Below are positions 1-5,475 of a DNA stretch of 5,475 nucleotides, piece by piece (positions within the stretch are counted from its first letter, which is position 1; every line of letters starts with the position of its first letter). The stretch is from Thermodesulfobacteriota bacterium. Its GTDB lineage: Bacteria > Desulfobacterota > SM23-61. The stretch lies in NCBI GenBank assembly GCA_030018715.1, contig JASEHN010000229.1:1-5475 (forward strand), read 5' to 3'. A model generated the notes under the pieces. That model had not been told where the DNA came from. It ran no database searches and saw nothing but the letters and a program-made list of their open reading frames with translations. The position numbers were made by a program, and so were the translations under genes.

Positions 1-1
1 C

Positions 2-1231
2 ATCAAAGACTTGATCTGTACGCGTGGGGTGCGCACCACCTGCGGCTCCCATATATTGGAAAATTTTATCCCTACCTACGATGCTACGGTCATTGAAAAT
101 TTGAAAGAGGCAGGGGCTGTCATTGTAGGCAAGGCAAATATGGACGAGTTTGCCATGGGTTCTTCCACGGAAAACTCCTTTTTCGGTCCCACCCGTAATC
201 CTTGGGATATGGAAAGAATTCCCGGTGGTTCCAGTGGGGGATCGGCCGCGGCTGTAGCGGCGGACGAATGCATTGTCTCCCTGGGATCGGACACCGGAGG
301 CTCCATCCGCCAGCCGGCTTCCTGCTGCGGAGTCGTAGGTGTCAAACCGACCTATGGCCGGGTCTCCCGTTATGGCCTGGTGGCTTTCTCTTCTTCTCTG
401 GATCAGATTGGCCCGTTCAGCAAAGATGTGCAGGATGCTGCCCTTTTACTTCAGGCTATTTGCGGTCATGATTTCCGTGATTCGACATCTGCAAATGTGC
501 CCGTCCCTGACTTTACGAAAGCTTTGGTCGATAATATCCGGGGGATGGTTCTGGGAATACCAAAAGAATGTTTCCGGGAAGGCCTTGACCCGGAAGTGGA
601 ATCGGCTTTTCGAGAAGCCGTCCGCACCCTGGAAAAATTGGGGGCCAAAACTGTGGAAGCATCTCTTCCCCACAGTGAATATGCCCTGGCCGTTTATTAC
701 ATAATTGCCCCGGCTGAAGCCAGCTCCAACCTGGCCCGGTATGACGGGGTAAAATACGGATTTCGGGCCAAGGGAGGCTTCGATCTTATGGAGATGTACA
801 AAGAAACCCGCTCGCAGGGATTCGGAGCGGAAGTCAAGCGGCGCATCATGCTCGGCACCTATGCCCTTTCCGCGGGATATTACGAGGCGTATTATCGCAA
901 AGCTGCTCAGGTCCGGACGTTGGTCCGGCAGGACTTTGAAAAAGCCTTGGCCAAGTGTGATGTGCTTTTAACCCCCACCGCCCCAACGCCGGCTTTCAAG
1001 TTGGGGGAAAAGGTGGATGACCCCTTGCAGATGTATCTTTCTGACATCTTCACTATCCCCTGCAATCTGGCCGGATTGCCGGGACTTTCTATCCCCTGCG
1101 GATTCAGCAAGCAAGGGCTGCCCATCGGCTTGCAAATCCTGGCCAATCATTTCCAGGAAGAAAAGATGCTGCACGCGGCCTATGCCTACGAACAGAATAC
1201 CGAACACCATCTGCGCAAACCGGCGTTATAA
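2..1231 (+). CDS. gatA: Glutamyl-tRNA(Gln)/aspartyl-tRNA(Asn) amidotransferase subunit A, 5'-truncated by the window edge
   Basis: GatA is the glutaminase subunit of GatCAB. It releases ammonia from glutamine (or asparagine), and GatB uses it to convert Glu-tRNA(Gln) or Asp-tRNA(Asn) to the amide form in the cytoplasm. The open frame runs in from the left edge, so the in-frame TTG at 11 is internal and not the start. The amidase Ser-cisSer-Lys triad is complete: Lys at 5-7 in IKDLIC, cis-Ser at 230-232 in GGSSGGS, and nucleophile Ser at 302-304 in GSDTGGSIRQP. The segment 224-319 fits the full amidase signature as I remember it. The spacing of the three residues equals that of K79/S154/S178 in Staphylococcus GatA, which implies about 79 missing codons before ATC at position 2 and a full length near 486 residues, normal for the family. 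The C terminus (AYAYEQNTEHH, then LRKPAL) is family-typical. No frameshift is seen. The gene is followed 12 nt later by gatB, the usual partner. Confidence 0.98.
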   Translation: MKDLICTRGVRTTCGSHILENFIPTYDATVIENLKEAGAVIVGKANMDEFAMGSSTENSFFGPTRNPWDMERIPGGSSGGSAAAVAADECIVSLGSDTGGSIRQPASCCGVVGVKPTYGRVSRYGLVAFSSSLDQIGPFSKDVQDAALLLQAICGHDFRDSTSANVPVPDFTKALVDNIRGMVLGIPKECFREGLDPEVESAFREAVRTLEKLGAKTVEASLPHSEYALAVYYIIAPAEASSNLARYDGVKYGFRAKGGFDLMEMYKETRSQGFGAEVKRRIMLGTYALSAGYYEAYYRKAAQVRTLVRQDFEKALAKCDVLLTPTAPTPAFKLGEKVDDPLQMYLSDIFTIPCNLAGLPGLSIPCGFSKQGLPIGLQILANHFQEEKMLHAAYAYEQNTEHHLRKPAL

Positions 1232-1233
1232 AC

Positions 1234-1237
1234 GGAG
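1234..1237 (+). promoter_or_regulatory. Ribosome binding site of gatB
   Basis: GGAG lies in the 12-nt gap between the gatA stop (1229-1231) and the gatB ATG, 6 nt before the ATG. It fixes the gatB start at 1244. The short gap fits co-transcription with gatA, which suits subunits needed in equal amounts. Confidence 0.75.
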
Positions 1238-1243
1238 TGAAAC

Positions 1244-2677
1244 ATGGAATATGAACCGGTCATCGGCTTAGAGGTACATGCCCAGCTTTTGACCCAAAGC
1301 AAAATTTTCTGCAATTGCTCAACTCGTTTTGGCGAAGAGCCCAATACCCTTACCTGCCCTGTCTGTACTGGTTCCCCGGGAAGTCTGCCGGTTCTGAACA
1401 AAAAAGTTGTGGAGTACACTTTGCGGGCGGCTCTGGCTACGCATTGCCAGATCGCCCCTTATAGTTTATTTGCCAGGAAAAACTATTTCTATCCCGATCT
1501 TCCCAAAGGGTATCAAATTTCCCAGTATGAACTTCCTTTGACTGTGGATGGCTATATAGATATCCAAATTGATAGTCAAAAGAAGCGCATCGGCATCATT
1601 CGCATCCACATGGAAGAAGACGCCGGAAAGCTTATCCACGACCTTTCTTCAGAGCAGGGATCCCATAGTTACGTGGATTTTAACCGCACCGGAGTTCCTT
1701 TGATCGAGATCGTGAGCGCTCCGGATATCCGCTCGTCGGAGGAAGCGAGCGCTTACCTCCGAAAGCTTCGGGCCATTCTGATGTTCCTGGACATCTGCGA
1801 TGGAAACATGGAAGAAGGGAGTTTTCGCTGCGATGCCAATATTTCCCTCCGTCCTACAGGGCGGAAGGCCTTCGGAGTTAAAACCGAAATCAAAAACATA
1901 AACTCTTTTCGCAATGTCCAGCGGGCTCTGGAATTCGAGATTCGCAGGCAAACCGCCCTCCTCGATCAGGGGGAAGAAGTCCTTCAGGAAACACGCCTCT
2001 GGGATGCTGGCAAAGGAGTCACTATTTCCATGCGCGGCAAGGAAGAAGCCCACGACTACCGGTATTTTCCCGACCCGGACCTGGTTCCTCTCCTCATTAA
2101 TCCCCCATGGATCGAAGAGATCCGGGCCACCCTGCCTGAGTTGCCGGAGGCCAAAAAAGAACGTTTCATCCGCGAATACGGGATTCCGGAGTACGACGCC
2201 GAAATTTTAACAACCTCCAAGTCTCTGGCCAATTACTACGAATCCTGCTTGGGCCATTACCCCAAGCCCAAAATCGTCAGCAACTGGATCATGTCCGAGC
2301 TTCTGCGGGAGCTCAAGAAGGATGACCGGGAAATCGAAGAATGCCCGGTTCCGGCCCTCCACCTGTCAGAAATGCTCAAACTCATCGATGAAGGGATTAT
2401 CAGCGGCAAGATCGCCAAAAGTGTTTTCGAAGAAATGTACCATAGCGGAAAACGAGCCTTAGAGATCGTTCGCGAAAAAGGCCTGGTTCAGGTGTCCGAT
2501 TCGGCGGAAATTGAAAAAATTGTTGGAGAGGTTCTTTCCGCGAACCCTGAAAAGGTCGAGGCTTACCGCAAAGGGAAAGAAAAGCTCTTTGGCTTTTTCG
2601 TCGGCCAGGTGATGAAAGCCACCCAGGGAAAAGCCAACCCGCAAATGGTCAACGAGCTTCTTAAAAAGAAATTATAA
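1244..2677 (+). CDS. gatB: Glutamyl-tRNA(Gln)/aspartyl-tRNA(Asn) amidotransferase subunit B
   Basis: GatB is the kinase/transamidase subunit of GatCAB. It binds the misacylated tRNA, phosphorylates the Glu or Asp side chain with ATP, and amidates it with ammonia from GatA. The 477 residues match the family's usual length of about 475-480. The N-terminal catalytic domain starts with IGLEVHAQL (E10 and H12, active-site/Mg positions in the family). A Cys4 zinc knuckle follows at C23, C25, C38 and C41 (FCNCS...CPVC). Next are the hallmark FARKNYFYPDLPKGYQISQY (76-95), HMEEDAGK (122-129), the signature VDFNRTGVPLIEIVS (144-158), KTEIKNINSFR (213-223) and YRYFPDPDL (272-280). Residues from about 325 to 477 form the helical and YqeY-like tRNA-binding tail, ending in the conserved GFFVGQVMKATQGKANPQ (450-467). 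The ATG at 1244 has an SD and gives the expected N terminus. The gene looks intact. It cannot be told from sequence alone whether the complex serves Gln, Asn or both. Confidence 0.99.
   Translation: MEYEPVIGLEVHAQLLTQSKIFCNCSTRFGEEPNTLTCPVCTGSPGSLPVLNKKVVEYTLRAALATHCQIAPYSLFARKNYFYPDLPKGYQISQYELPLTVDGYIDIQIDSQKKRIGIIRIHMEEDAGKLIHDLSSEQGSHSYVDFNRTGVPLIEIVSAPDIRSSEEASAYLRKLRAILMFLDICDGNMEEGSFRCDANISLRPTGRKAFGVKTEIKNINSFRNVQRALEFEIRRQTALLDQGEEVLQETRLWDAGKGVTISMRGKEEAHDYRYFPDPDLVPLLINPPWIEEIRATLPELPEAKKERFIREYGIPEYDAEILTTSKSLANYYESCLGHYPKPKIVSNWIMSELLRELKKDDREIEECPVPALHLSEMLKLIDEGIISGKIAKSVFEEMYHSGKRALEIVREKGLVQVSDSAEIEKIVGEVLSANPEKVEAYRKGKEKLFGFFVGQVMKATQGKANPQMVNELLKKKL
1736..1762 (+). other. 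Strong stem-loop inside gatB coding sequence
   Basis: TCGGAGG (1736-1742) pairs with CCTCCGA (1756-1762), and AAGC (1743-1746) pairs with GCTT (1751-1754). A1755 is the only bulge and GAGC (1747-1750) is the loop. This gives eleven Watson-Crick pairs over 27 nt. The site encodes part of the DIRSSEEASAYLRK segment just after the GatB signature. No T-run follows, so it is not a terminator. It may be a chance product of codon choice or a local mRNA structure. The pairing is seen directly; any role is unknown. Confidence 0.4.
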
Positions 2678-2693
2678 AAAAAGACAGGGCGGA

Positions 2694-2731
2694 GTATAGG
2701 GGGAGTAAGAATTATGCACTACCTCCTATGC
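2694..2731 (+). promoter_or_regulatory. Hairpin that occludes the Shine-Dalgarno site and loops out the ATG of the MFS gene
   Basis: In RNA, 2694-2703 can pair with 2722-2731 and 2704-2706 with 2718-2720. That makes 13 pairs including two G-U wobbles (U2695-G2730 and G2701-U2724) and one bulge (A2721). The 11-nt loop 2707-2717 contains the ATG at 2714-2716. The Shine-Dalgarno GGGGGAG (2699-2705) lies wholly in the 5' arm. A second, weaker pairing of ATAGGG (2696-2701) with CCCTAT (2738-2743) would exclude part of this stem and runs into a T-run at 2743-2747, so an attenuator-like switch is conceivable but weak. The element starts 17 nt after the gatB stop and could reduce transporter translation or protect the gatAB 3' end. 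Pairing is seen in the sequence; function is inferred. Confidence 0.55.
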
Positions 2732-4009
2732 CCTACACCCTATTTTTATCGGGCATTCACTTTGTATCTTTTACCCCAACGCTGGCTTATTCTGATCACC
2801 CTGAATGCGGTATATTTTTTCGTCTACTTCCACCGCATTTCCACCGCTGTTTTGGCCCCATATTTAATGGAGGCTTTCTCCGCCTCAGCTACCAGCCTGG
2901 GAGGAATGTCCTCCGCCTATTTTTACCCTTACGCCCTGAGCCAACCTCTGGTGGGTTTCCTCACCGACCGGTGGGGGGCCAGAAAGGTTGTAACCCTTTC
3001 CACGGTGATTGCTTTCATGGGAGCGCTCCTCTTCGGGTGGGCCCCTACTCTTCTCTTCGCCACTGTGGGGCGAGCGATGATTGGCCTCGGCGCTGGCGGA
3101 GTTTTCGTTCCCGCCCTGAAGGTCTTACTTCCCTGGTTTGGTCCTAAAGCCTTCGCCCAGATGAATGTGCTACTCCTGGCCACCGGCAATGTCGGGGCGA
3201 TAGTCGCTTCCACCCCCTATGCCTGGTTCATTCAGCAAATAGGCTGGCGTAATTCCTTTTTTTTCATCGGCGGCCTTACGTTTCTTTTTGCCGTTCTTTC
3301 CTGGGCCTGCATCCGGGATTTTCCATCAGGCTATGGCCGGGAGATTGTCGCAGCCAAGGAGCTTCGCCCTTCCATAATCGGAAGCTTTGCTGATACTTTG
3401 AAAAACCGCTTTTATTTGGTCATGGCCGCCCTTTTCTTCACCTATGCCGGCCCTTTCTCCACTTTCCAGGGCCTCTGGGGCTATCCCTTTCTCATCGATG
3501 TTTTTAAGTACGATAAGCTTCAGGCCAGCAACCTACTTATGACTATCGCTCTGGGGGCCATCCTGGGTGGCCCTTTCCTCGGTTACCTGGCGGATAAAAC
3601 TTTTGCCAAGAGCAGGCGAACCCTGCTTTCTCTCAGCATCGGCGTGCAATTCCTGAATTGGTCTGGCATCGTTTTTCTGGGACCTTCCCTGGGATATTTC
3701 TCTTTGTCGCTGATCTTTTTCCTCATGGGCATGACCCTGTCCGGGACGCTTTCCCTGATCTGGTCGATCGTCCAGGAAATATCGCCGCAGGAAAGGCTGG
3801 GCACGGTCATGGGTCTGCTCAATCCTGCTCCCTTTCTGGGGGTAGCCATATTCCAACCGCTTACCGGTTATTTGATGGATCGCGTAGGGAAGATCGGAGG
3901 GGCTTTTCCCCTTGAAGCCTACCAGCACGCCTTTGGCTTTTGCCTGTTTTCCATCTCCATTTCCCTGGTCATTTCATTCTTTTTGATCCGCACGAAAGAT
4001 AGGGGGTAA
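2714..4009 (+). CDS. Major facilitator superfamily (MFS) transporter, substrate unknown
   Basis: This is an inner-membrane secondary transporter of 431 residues, typical MFS size. About twelve hydrophobic helices can be drawn at 24-44, 62-83, 92-110, 113-134, 150-170, 180-200, 233-255, 272-292, 303-322, 328-350, 365-388 and 403-425, with a cytoplasmic central loop around 201-232. Motif A is clear between helices 2 and 3 (GFLTDRWGARK, 81-91), with a second copy between helices 8 and 9 (GYLADKTFAKSRR, 290-302). Helix 4 holds the R120-centred GRAMIGLGAGG. Helix 1 carries YFHRISTAVLAPYL, a layout I associate with organic-anion or sugar-phosphate-like MFS groups, but the substrate cannot be named. 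The start at ATG 2714 has a GGGGGAG site 8 nt upstream, but it sits in a hairpin and residues 2-10 are repeat-encoded. TTG 2762, with no clear SD, would start just before PQRW and helix 1. The gene lies 36 nt after gatB and 7 nt before the TPR gene. Confidence 0.93.
   Translation: MHYLLCPTPYFYRAFTLYLLPQRWLILITLNAVYFFVYFHRISTAVLAPYLMEAFSASATSLGGMSSAYFYPYALSQPLVGFLTDRWGARKVVTLSTVIAFMGALLFGWAPTLLFATVGRAMIGLGAGGVFVPALKVLLPWFGPKAFAQMNVLLLATGNVGAIVASTPYAWFIQQIGWRNSFFFIGGLTFLFAVLSWACIRDFPSGYGREIVAAKELRPSIIGSFADTLKNRFYLVMAALFFTYAGPFSTFQGLWGYPFLIDVFKYDKLQASNLLMTIALGAILGGPFLGYLADKTFAKSRRTLLSLSIGVQFLNWSGIVFLGPSLGYFSLSLIFFLMGMTLSGTLSLIWSIVQEISPQERLGTVMGLLNPAPFLGVAIFQPLTGYLMDRVGKIGGAFPLEAYQHAFGFCLFSISISLVISFFLIRTKDRG
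2715..2742 (+). repeat. Degenerate tandem heptamer repeat (NNNNCTA, best units CCCTA-like)
   Basis: Four consecutive 7-nt units end in CTA: TGCACTA (2715-2721), CCTCCTA (2722-2728), TGCCCTA (2729-2735) and CACCCTA (2736-2742). Read on the minus strand they are TAGGGTG, TAGGGCA, TAGGAGG and TAGTGCA. The 5' hairpin arm (2694-2706) carries a TAGGGGG unit in opposite orientation. The array overlaps the first ten codons of the predicted MFS gene, which suggests an intergenic repeat that has either grown into the gene or been wrongly included in it. Confidence 0.5.
4001..4006 (+). promoter_or_regulatory. Ribosome binding site of the TPR gene, inside the MFS 3' end
   Basis: AGGGGG overlaps the last two sense codons of the MFS gene, immediately before its TAA, and lies 10 nt before the ATG at 4017. 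This arrangement favours translational coupling of the two genes and supports the chosen start, which also gives a proper signal peptide. Confidence 0.55.
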
Positions 4010-4016
4010 AAAGCGA

Positions 4017-5189
4017 ATGCGGAAAATAACTGGATGTATTTTCTTTTTCTTAATTTTCCAATTTTTTTTCATCTCTCCTGAGCCATCCATAGCCCAGTCC
4101 CCAAAGGGGCAAATTAAAGGTTATCTTCTGCGCGGAGTCGAAAAGGGACTCAATCTGGAAGAAAAGGCGGCGGTAGAAGAGCTTCTGAAGGCTGTGGAAC
4201 TCGACCGGGAAAACCCGATCGGCTATGCCTACCTGGCCATGGCTTATCTTTTCTTCTACGAGATCAGTTTCGAAGAGAAGGAAAAAAAGGAAAAGGAAAC
4301 ATCTCTATTGCAAGCTGTTGAAGATGCCCAGGCCCGCGCAGAGAAAAAAATTGAGAAGGATTCTAAGGACGCTGAGGCCTATTTTTCCATGGCCATGGCC
4401 AAGTTGATCAAAAATCGCTGGGAGATCATTAGTAAGAACTACTTCCGGGCCTTGCGGGAGGCGCAAAACGCCATGGATTTCCTGGAGAAGACGCGGGAAC
4501 TGGACCCGGGAAATCATGACGTCTATTACCTGGCGGGCGTGCTCCATTACCACCTGGCCCAACTTTCCGGCCCGGCTCGCTTAATTACTTCTTTGGTCAT
4601 CGCTTCTGGCGATCGCGAAAAGGGTATTAAAGAATTAGAGCTAGCCTCAGAGAAAGGGCACCTTCTGAAAGATTTGGCTCAATTCCATCTTGTTTCGGTG
4701 TATTCCGGTTATGAAAAGCAACCGGCTCGCGCTTTGCCTATGGCCAGGCGATTAAAGGCAAAATATCCCAGCAATTACAATTTATCCTTTGCCCTGGCCA
4801 ATGTCTTCTCGGATCTCGGCCACATTGAAGAAGCTCTATCCGTGGCTCTGGAAATTGAAAACGGAATCAAGTTGGGAATTTCCCCCTACCGGCCCGAACT
4901 CCGGCCCCGTTATCAACAACTCTTGGGGAAAATCTATCTCGACAAGGGTGAATATGATAAAGCCGCAGAATATTTAAAAATGGCTCTGAAGAATACTGCG
5001 CCCTACAATGCCCAGGTAAGGGCCTGGGCTCTGGTTCGCCTGGGTATGATCCACGATATCCGGAAAGAAAGAAAATTGGCCGAGGAATACTACCAAAAGG
5101 CCCTGGAGATTGAAGGGGCAGAGGGTTTAGCCCAGCGTGCGGCCAAAGAATATCTGGACGCCCCCTATGTCTCACCCAAGCGGAAATAA
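4017..5189 (+). CDS. Exported tetratricopeptide-repeat (TPR) protein of unknown function
   Basis: The 390-residue protein has an N-terminal Sec signal peptide: basic MRK, a very Phe-rich core (about 8-19), and a likely signal peptidase I site SIA|QS after residue 26. It should therefore be periplasmic or otherwise extracytoplasmic. The rest is helical with TPR-like pairs. The clearest are about 35-80, 118-163, 168-183, 220-250, 254-282, 297-326 (YQQLLGKIYLDKGEYDKAAE at 299-318, near consensus) and 332-366. A highly charged stretch EEKEKKEKE lies at 86-94. The middle segment with SGDREKGIKELELASEKG (197-214), then YEKQPARAL and LKAKYPSN, resembles from memory a class of bacterial TPR proteins with a GD+EKG block. 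TPRs mediate protein-protein contacts, and no enzymatic motif is visible. ITGC at residues 4-7 is not a lipobox because no hydrophobic core precedes it. Its position 7 nt after the MFS gene suggests co-expression, perhaps with a shared envelope role (inference). Confidence 0.9.
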   Translation: MRKITGCIFFFLIFQFFFISPEPSIAQSPKGQIKGYLLRGVEKGLNLEEKAAVEELLKAVELDRENPIGYAYLAMAYLFFYEISFEEKEKKEKETSLLQAVEDAQARAEKKIEKDSKDAEAYFSMAMAKLIKNRWEIISKNYFRALREAQNAMDFLEKTRELDPGNHDVYYLAGVLHYHLAQLSGPARLITSLVIASGDREKGIKELELASEKGHLLKDLAQFHLVSVYSGYEKQPARALPMARRLKAKYPSNYNLSFALANVFSDLGHIEEALSVALEIENGIKLGISPYRPELRPRYQQLLGKIYLDKGEYDKAAEYLKMALKNTAPYNAQVRAWALVRLGMIHDIRKERKLAEEYYQKALEIEGAEGLAQRAAKEYLDAPYVSPKRK

Positions 5190-5218
5190 AAAAAATCATT
5201 GCAAAATGGTAAATTAGC

Positions 5219-5252
5219 CACAGAGGGCACAGAGATCACAGAGTTTTAAAAC
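5219..5252 (+). repeat. Three-unit CACAGAG direct repeat plus adjoining palindrome in the intergenic region
   Basis: CACAGAG occurs at 5219-5225, 5228-5234 and 5237-5243, each separated by 2 nt (9-nt period). The last unit runs directly into the perfect 10-nt palindrome GTTTTAAAAC (5243-5252). The block is preceded by TTAGC. From memory, very similar CCACAGAG-type strings recur between genes in many environmental bacterial assemblies, which suggests a dispersed intergenic repeat family. Its function is not known to me. The remainder of the 180-nt gap 5190-5369 is AT-rich, with no convincing promoter, terminator or RNA gene visible. Confidence 0.6.
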
Positions 5253-5355
5253 CATGATTAAGAAAAAGTAAAGAATATGTCAAACGTCTAAAGTGATCCA
5301 GCTGCAGGCTACACTAAAGTTGAAAAAAGGAATTTCCTATACAATTCAATTAATC

Positions 5356-5362
5356 AAGGAGG
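5356..5362 (+). promoter_or_regulatory. Consensus ribosome binding site of the right-edge gene
   Basis: AAGGAGG lies 7 nt upstream of the ATG at 5370. It is the strongest Shine-Dalgarno site in the window and is the main evidence that the short open frame at the right edge is a real gene start. Confidence 0.8.
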
Positions 5363-5369
5363 GATAAGT

Positions 5370-5475
5370 ATGAAAAAAGAGAGTATTCCTTTTGGACGAG
5401 CCATGGGATTCAAGGTGGCCTTTTGCAATGCCCTGGCCATTGATTTCTCCCAGGCCAAACGAATGATCTGGGTTT
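5370..5475 (+). CDS. N-terminal fragment of an unrecognised protein, cut by the window edge
   Basis: Thirty-five complete codons run open from ATG to the right edge. The product begins MKKESIPFGRAMGFKVAFCN and continues ALAIDFSQAKRMIWV. The start is set by the AAGGAGG site 7 nt upstream and by the 180-nt non-coding gap before it. The N terminus is basic but has no typical long hydrophobic signal core; residues 12-24 are only moderately hydrophobic and end in an Asp. I do not recognise a family from this fragment. The gap and repeat between it and the TPR gene suggest a separate transcription unit, though no terminator is seen. Confidence 0.75.
   Translation, partial: MKKESIPFGRAMGFKVAFCNALAIDFSQAKRMIWV

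Noticed and set aside
11..13. TTG as the start of gatA
   Set aside because: The open frame continues to the left edge and already encodes the catalytic-lysine motif IKD before this codon. The family has about 80 residues upstream.
603..620. Inverted repeat CGGCTTT / GAAGCCG with a 4-nt loop in gatA
   Set aside because: It has only seven pairs including one G-U, lies within coding sequence, and has no T-run or regulatory position. It is likely chance.
2738..2747. Intrinsic terminator formed by ATAGGG (2696-2701) and CCCTAT before TTTTT
   Set aside because: Only six pairs with a long loop, and it competes with the stronger 13-pair hairpin. It is kept only as a speculative attenuator note.
4026..4037. 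Possible lipobox ITGC at residues 4-7 of the TPR protein
   Set aside because: A lipobox must follow a hydrophobic core, and here only three residues precede it. The SIA|QS site after the core fits signal peptidase I better.
4387..4398. Perfect 12-nt palindrome CCATGGCCATGG
   Set aside because: It encodes a Met-Ala-Met-Ala stretch inside a TPR helix, and the repetition follows from the codons.
5194..5212. Terminator after the TPR gene
   Set aside because: The only dyad is CATT/AATG, four weak pairs with no following T-run.
5254..5271. Tiny open frame ATG ATT AAG AAA AAG TAA
   Set aside because: It has five codons, no ribosome binding site, and lies in a repeat-bearing AT-rich gap.
5320..5345. 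Possible promoter TTGAAA (5320-5325) with TACAAT (5340-5345)
   Set aside because: The spacer is only 14 nt, short of the usual 16-18, and no better pairing was found.

Overview
The window carries five genes, all on the + strand and tightly packed. In order they are the 3' part of gatA, a complete gatB, a complete major facilitator superfamily (MFS) transporter, a complete secreted tetratricopeptide-repeat (TPR) protein, and the first 35 codons of an unrecognised gene cut by the right edge. GC content looks moderate (around 50% by eye, not computed).

The organism is a bacterium that uses the indirect, transamidation route to Gln-tRNA(Gln) and/or Asn-tRNA(Asn). The signal peptide, the Shine-Dalgarno sites, the style of the GatA/GatB proteins, and the CACAGAG-type and CCCTA-type intergenic repeats would fit an environmental Deltaproteobacterium/Desulfobacterota relative. 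That placement rests on impression and remembered resemblance, not on a search.

Layout. Positions 2-1231 are gatA, missing about 79 N-terminal codons and entering at the catalytic lysine. Positions 1244-2677 are gatB, 12 nt after gatA with its own ribosome binding site. The 36-nt gap 2678-2713 and the first codons of the next gene form a strong hairpin built from degenerate heptamer repeats. It buries the Shine-Dalgarno sequence and puts the ATG in the loop. Positions 2714-4009 are a 12-helix MFS permease. Positions 4017-5189 are an exported TPR protein only 7 nt downstream. Positions 5190-5369 are non-coding, with a three-unit CACAGAG repeat, and lead into a new gene at 5370 behind a consensus ribosome binding site.

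Function. GatA and GatB are two subunits of one amidotransferase, and gatC is expected elsewhere, possibly upstream. The transporter and TPR protein are probably co-transcribed with each other and perhaps with gatAB by read-through, but nothing in their sequences ties them to tRNA amidation. I see no tRNA or rRNA gene, CRISPR array, insertion sequence or convincing intrinsic terminator. No clearly new multi-gene system is visible. The most unusual element is the structured repeat over the start of the transporter gene.
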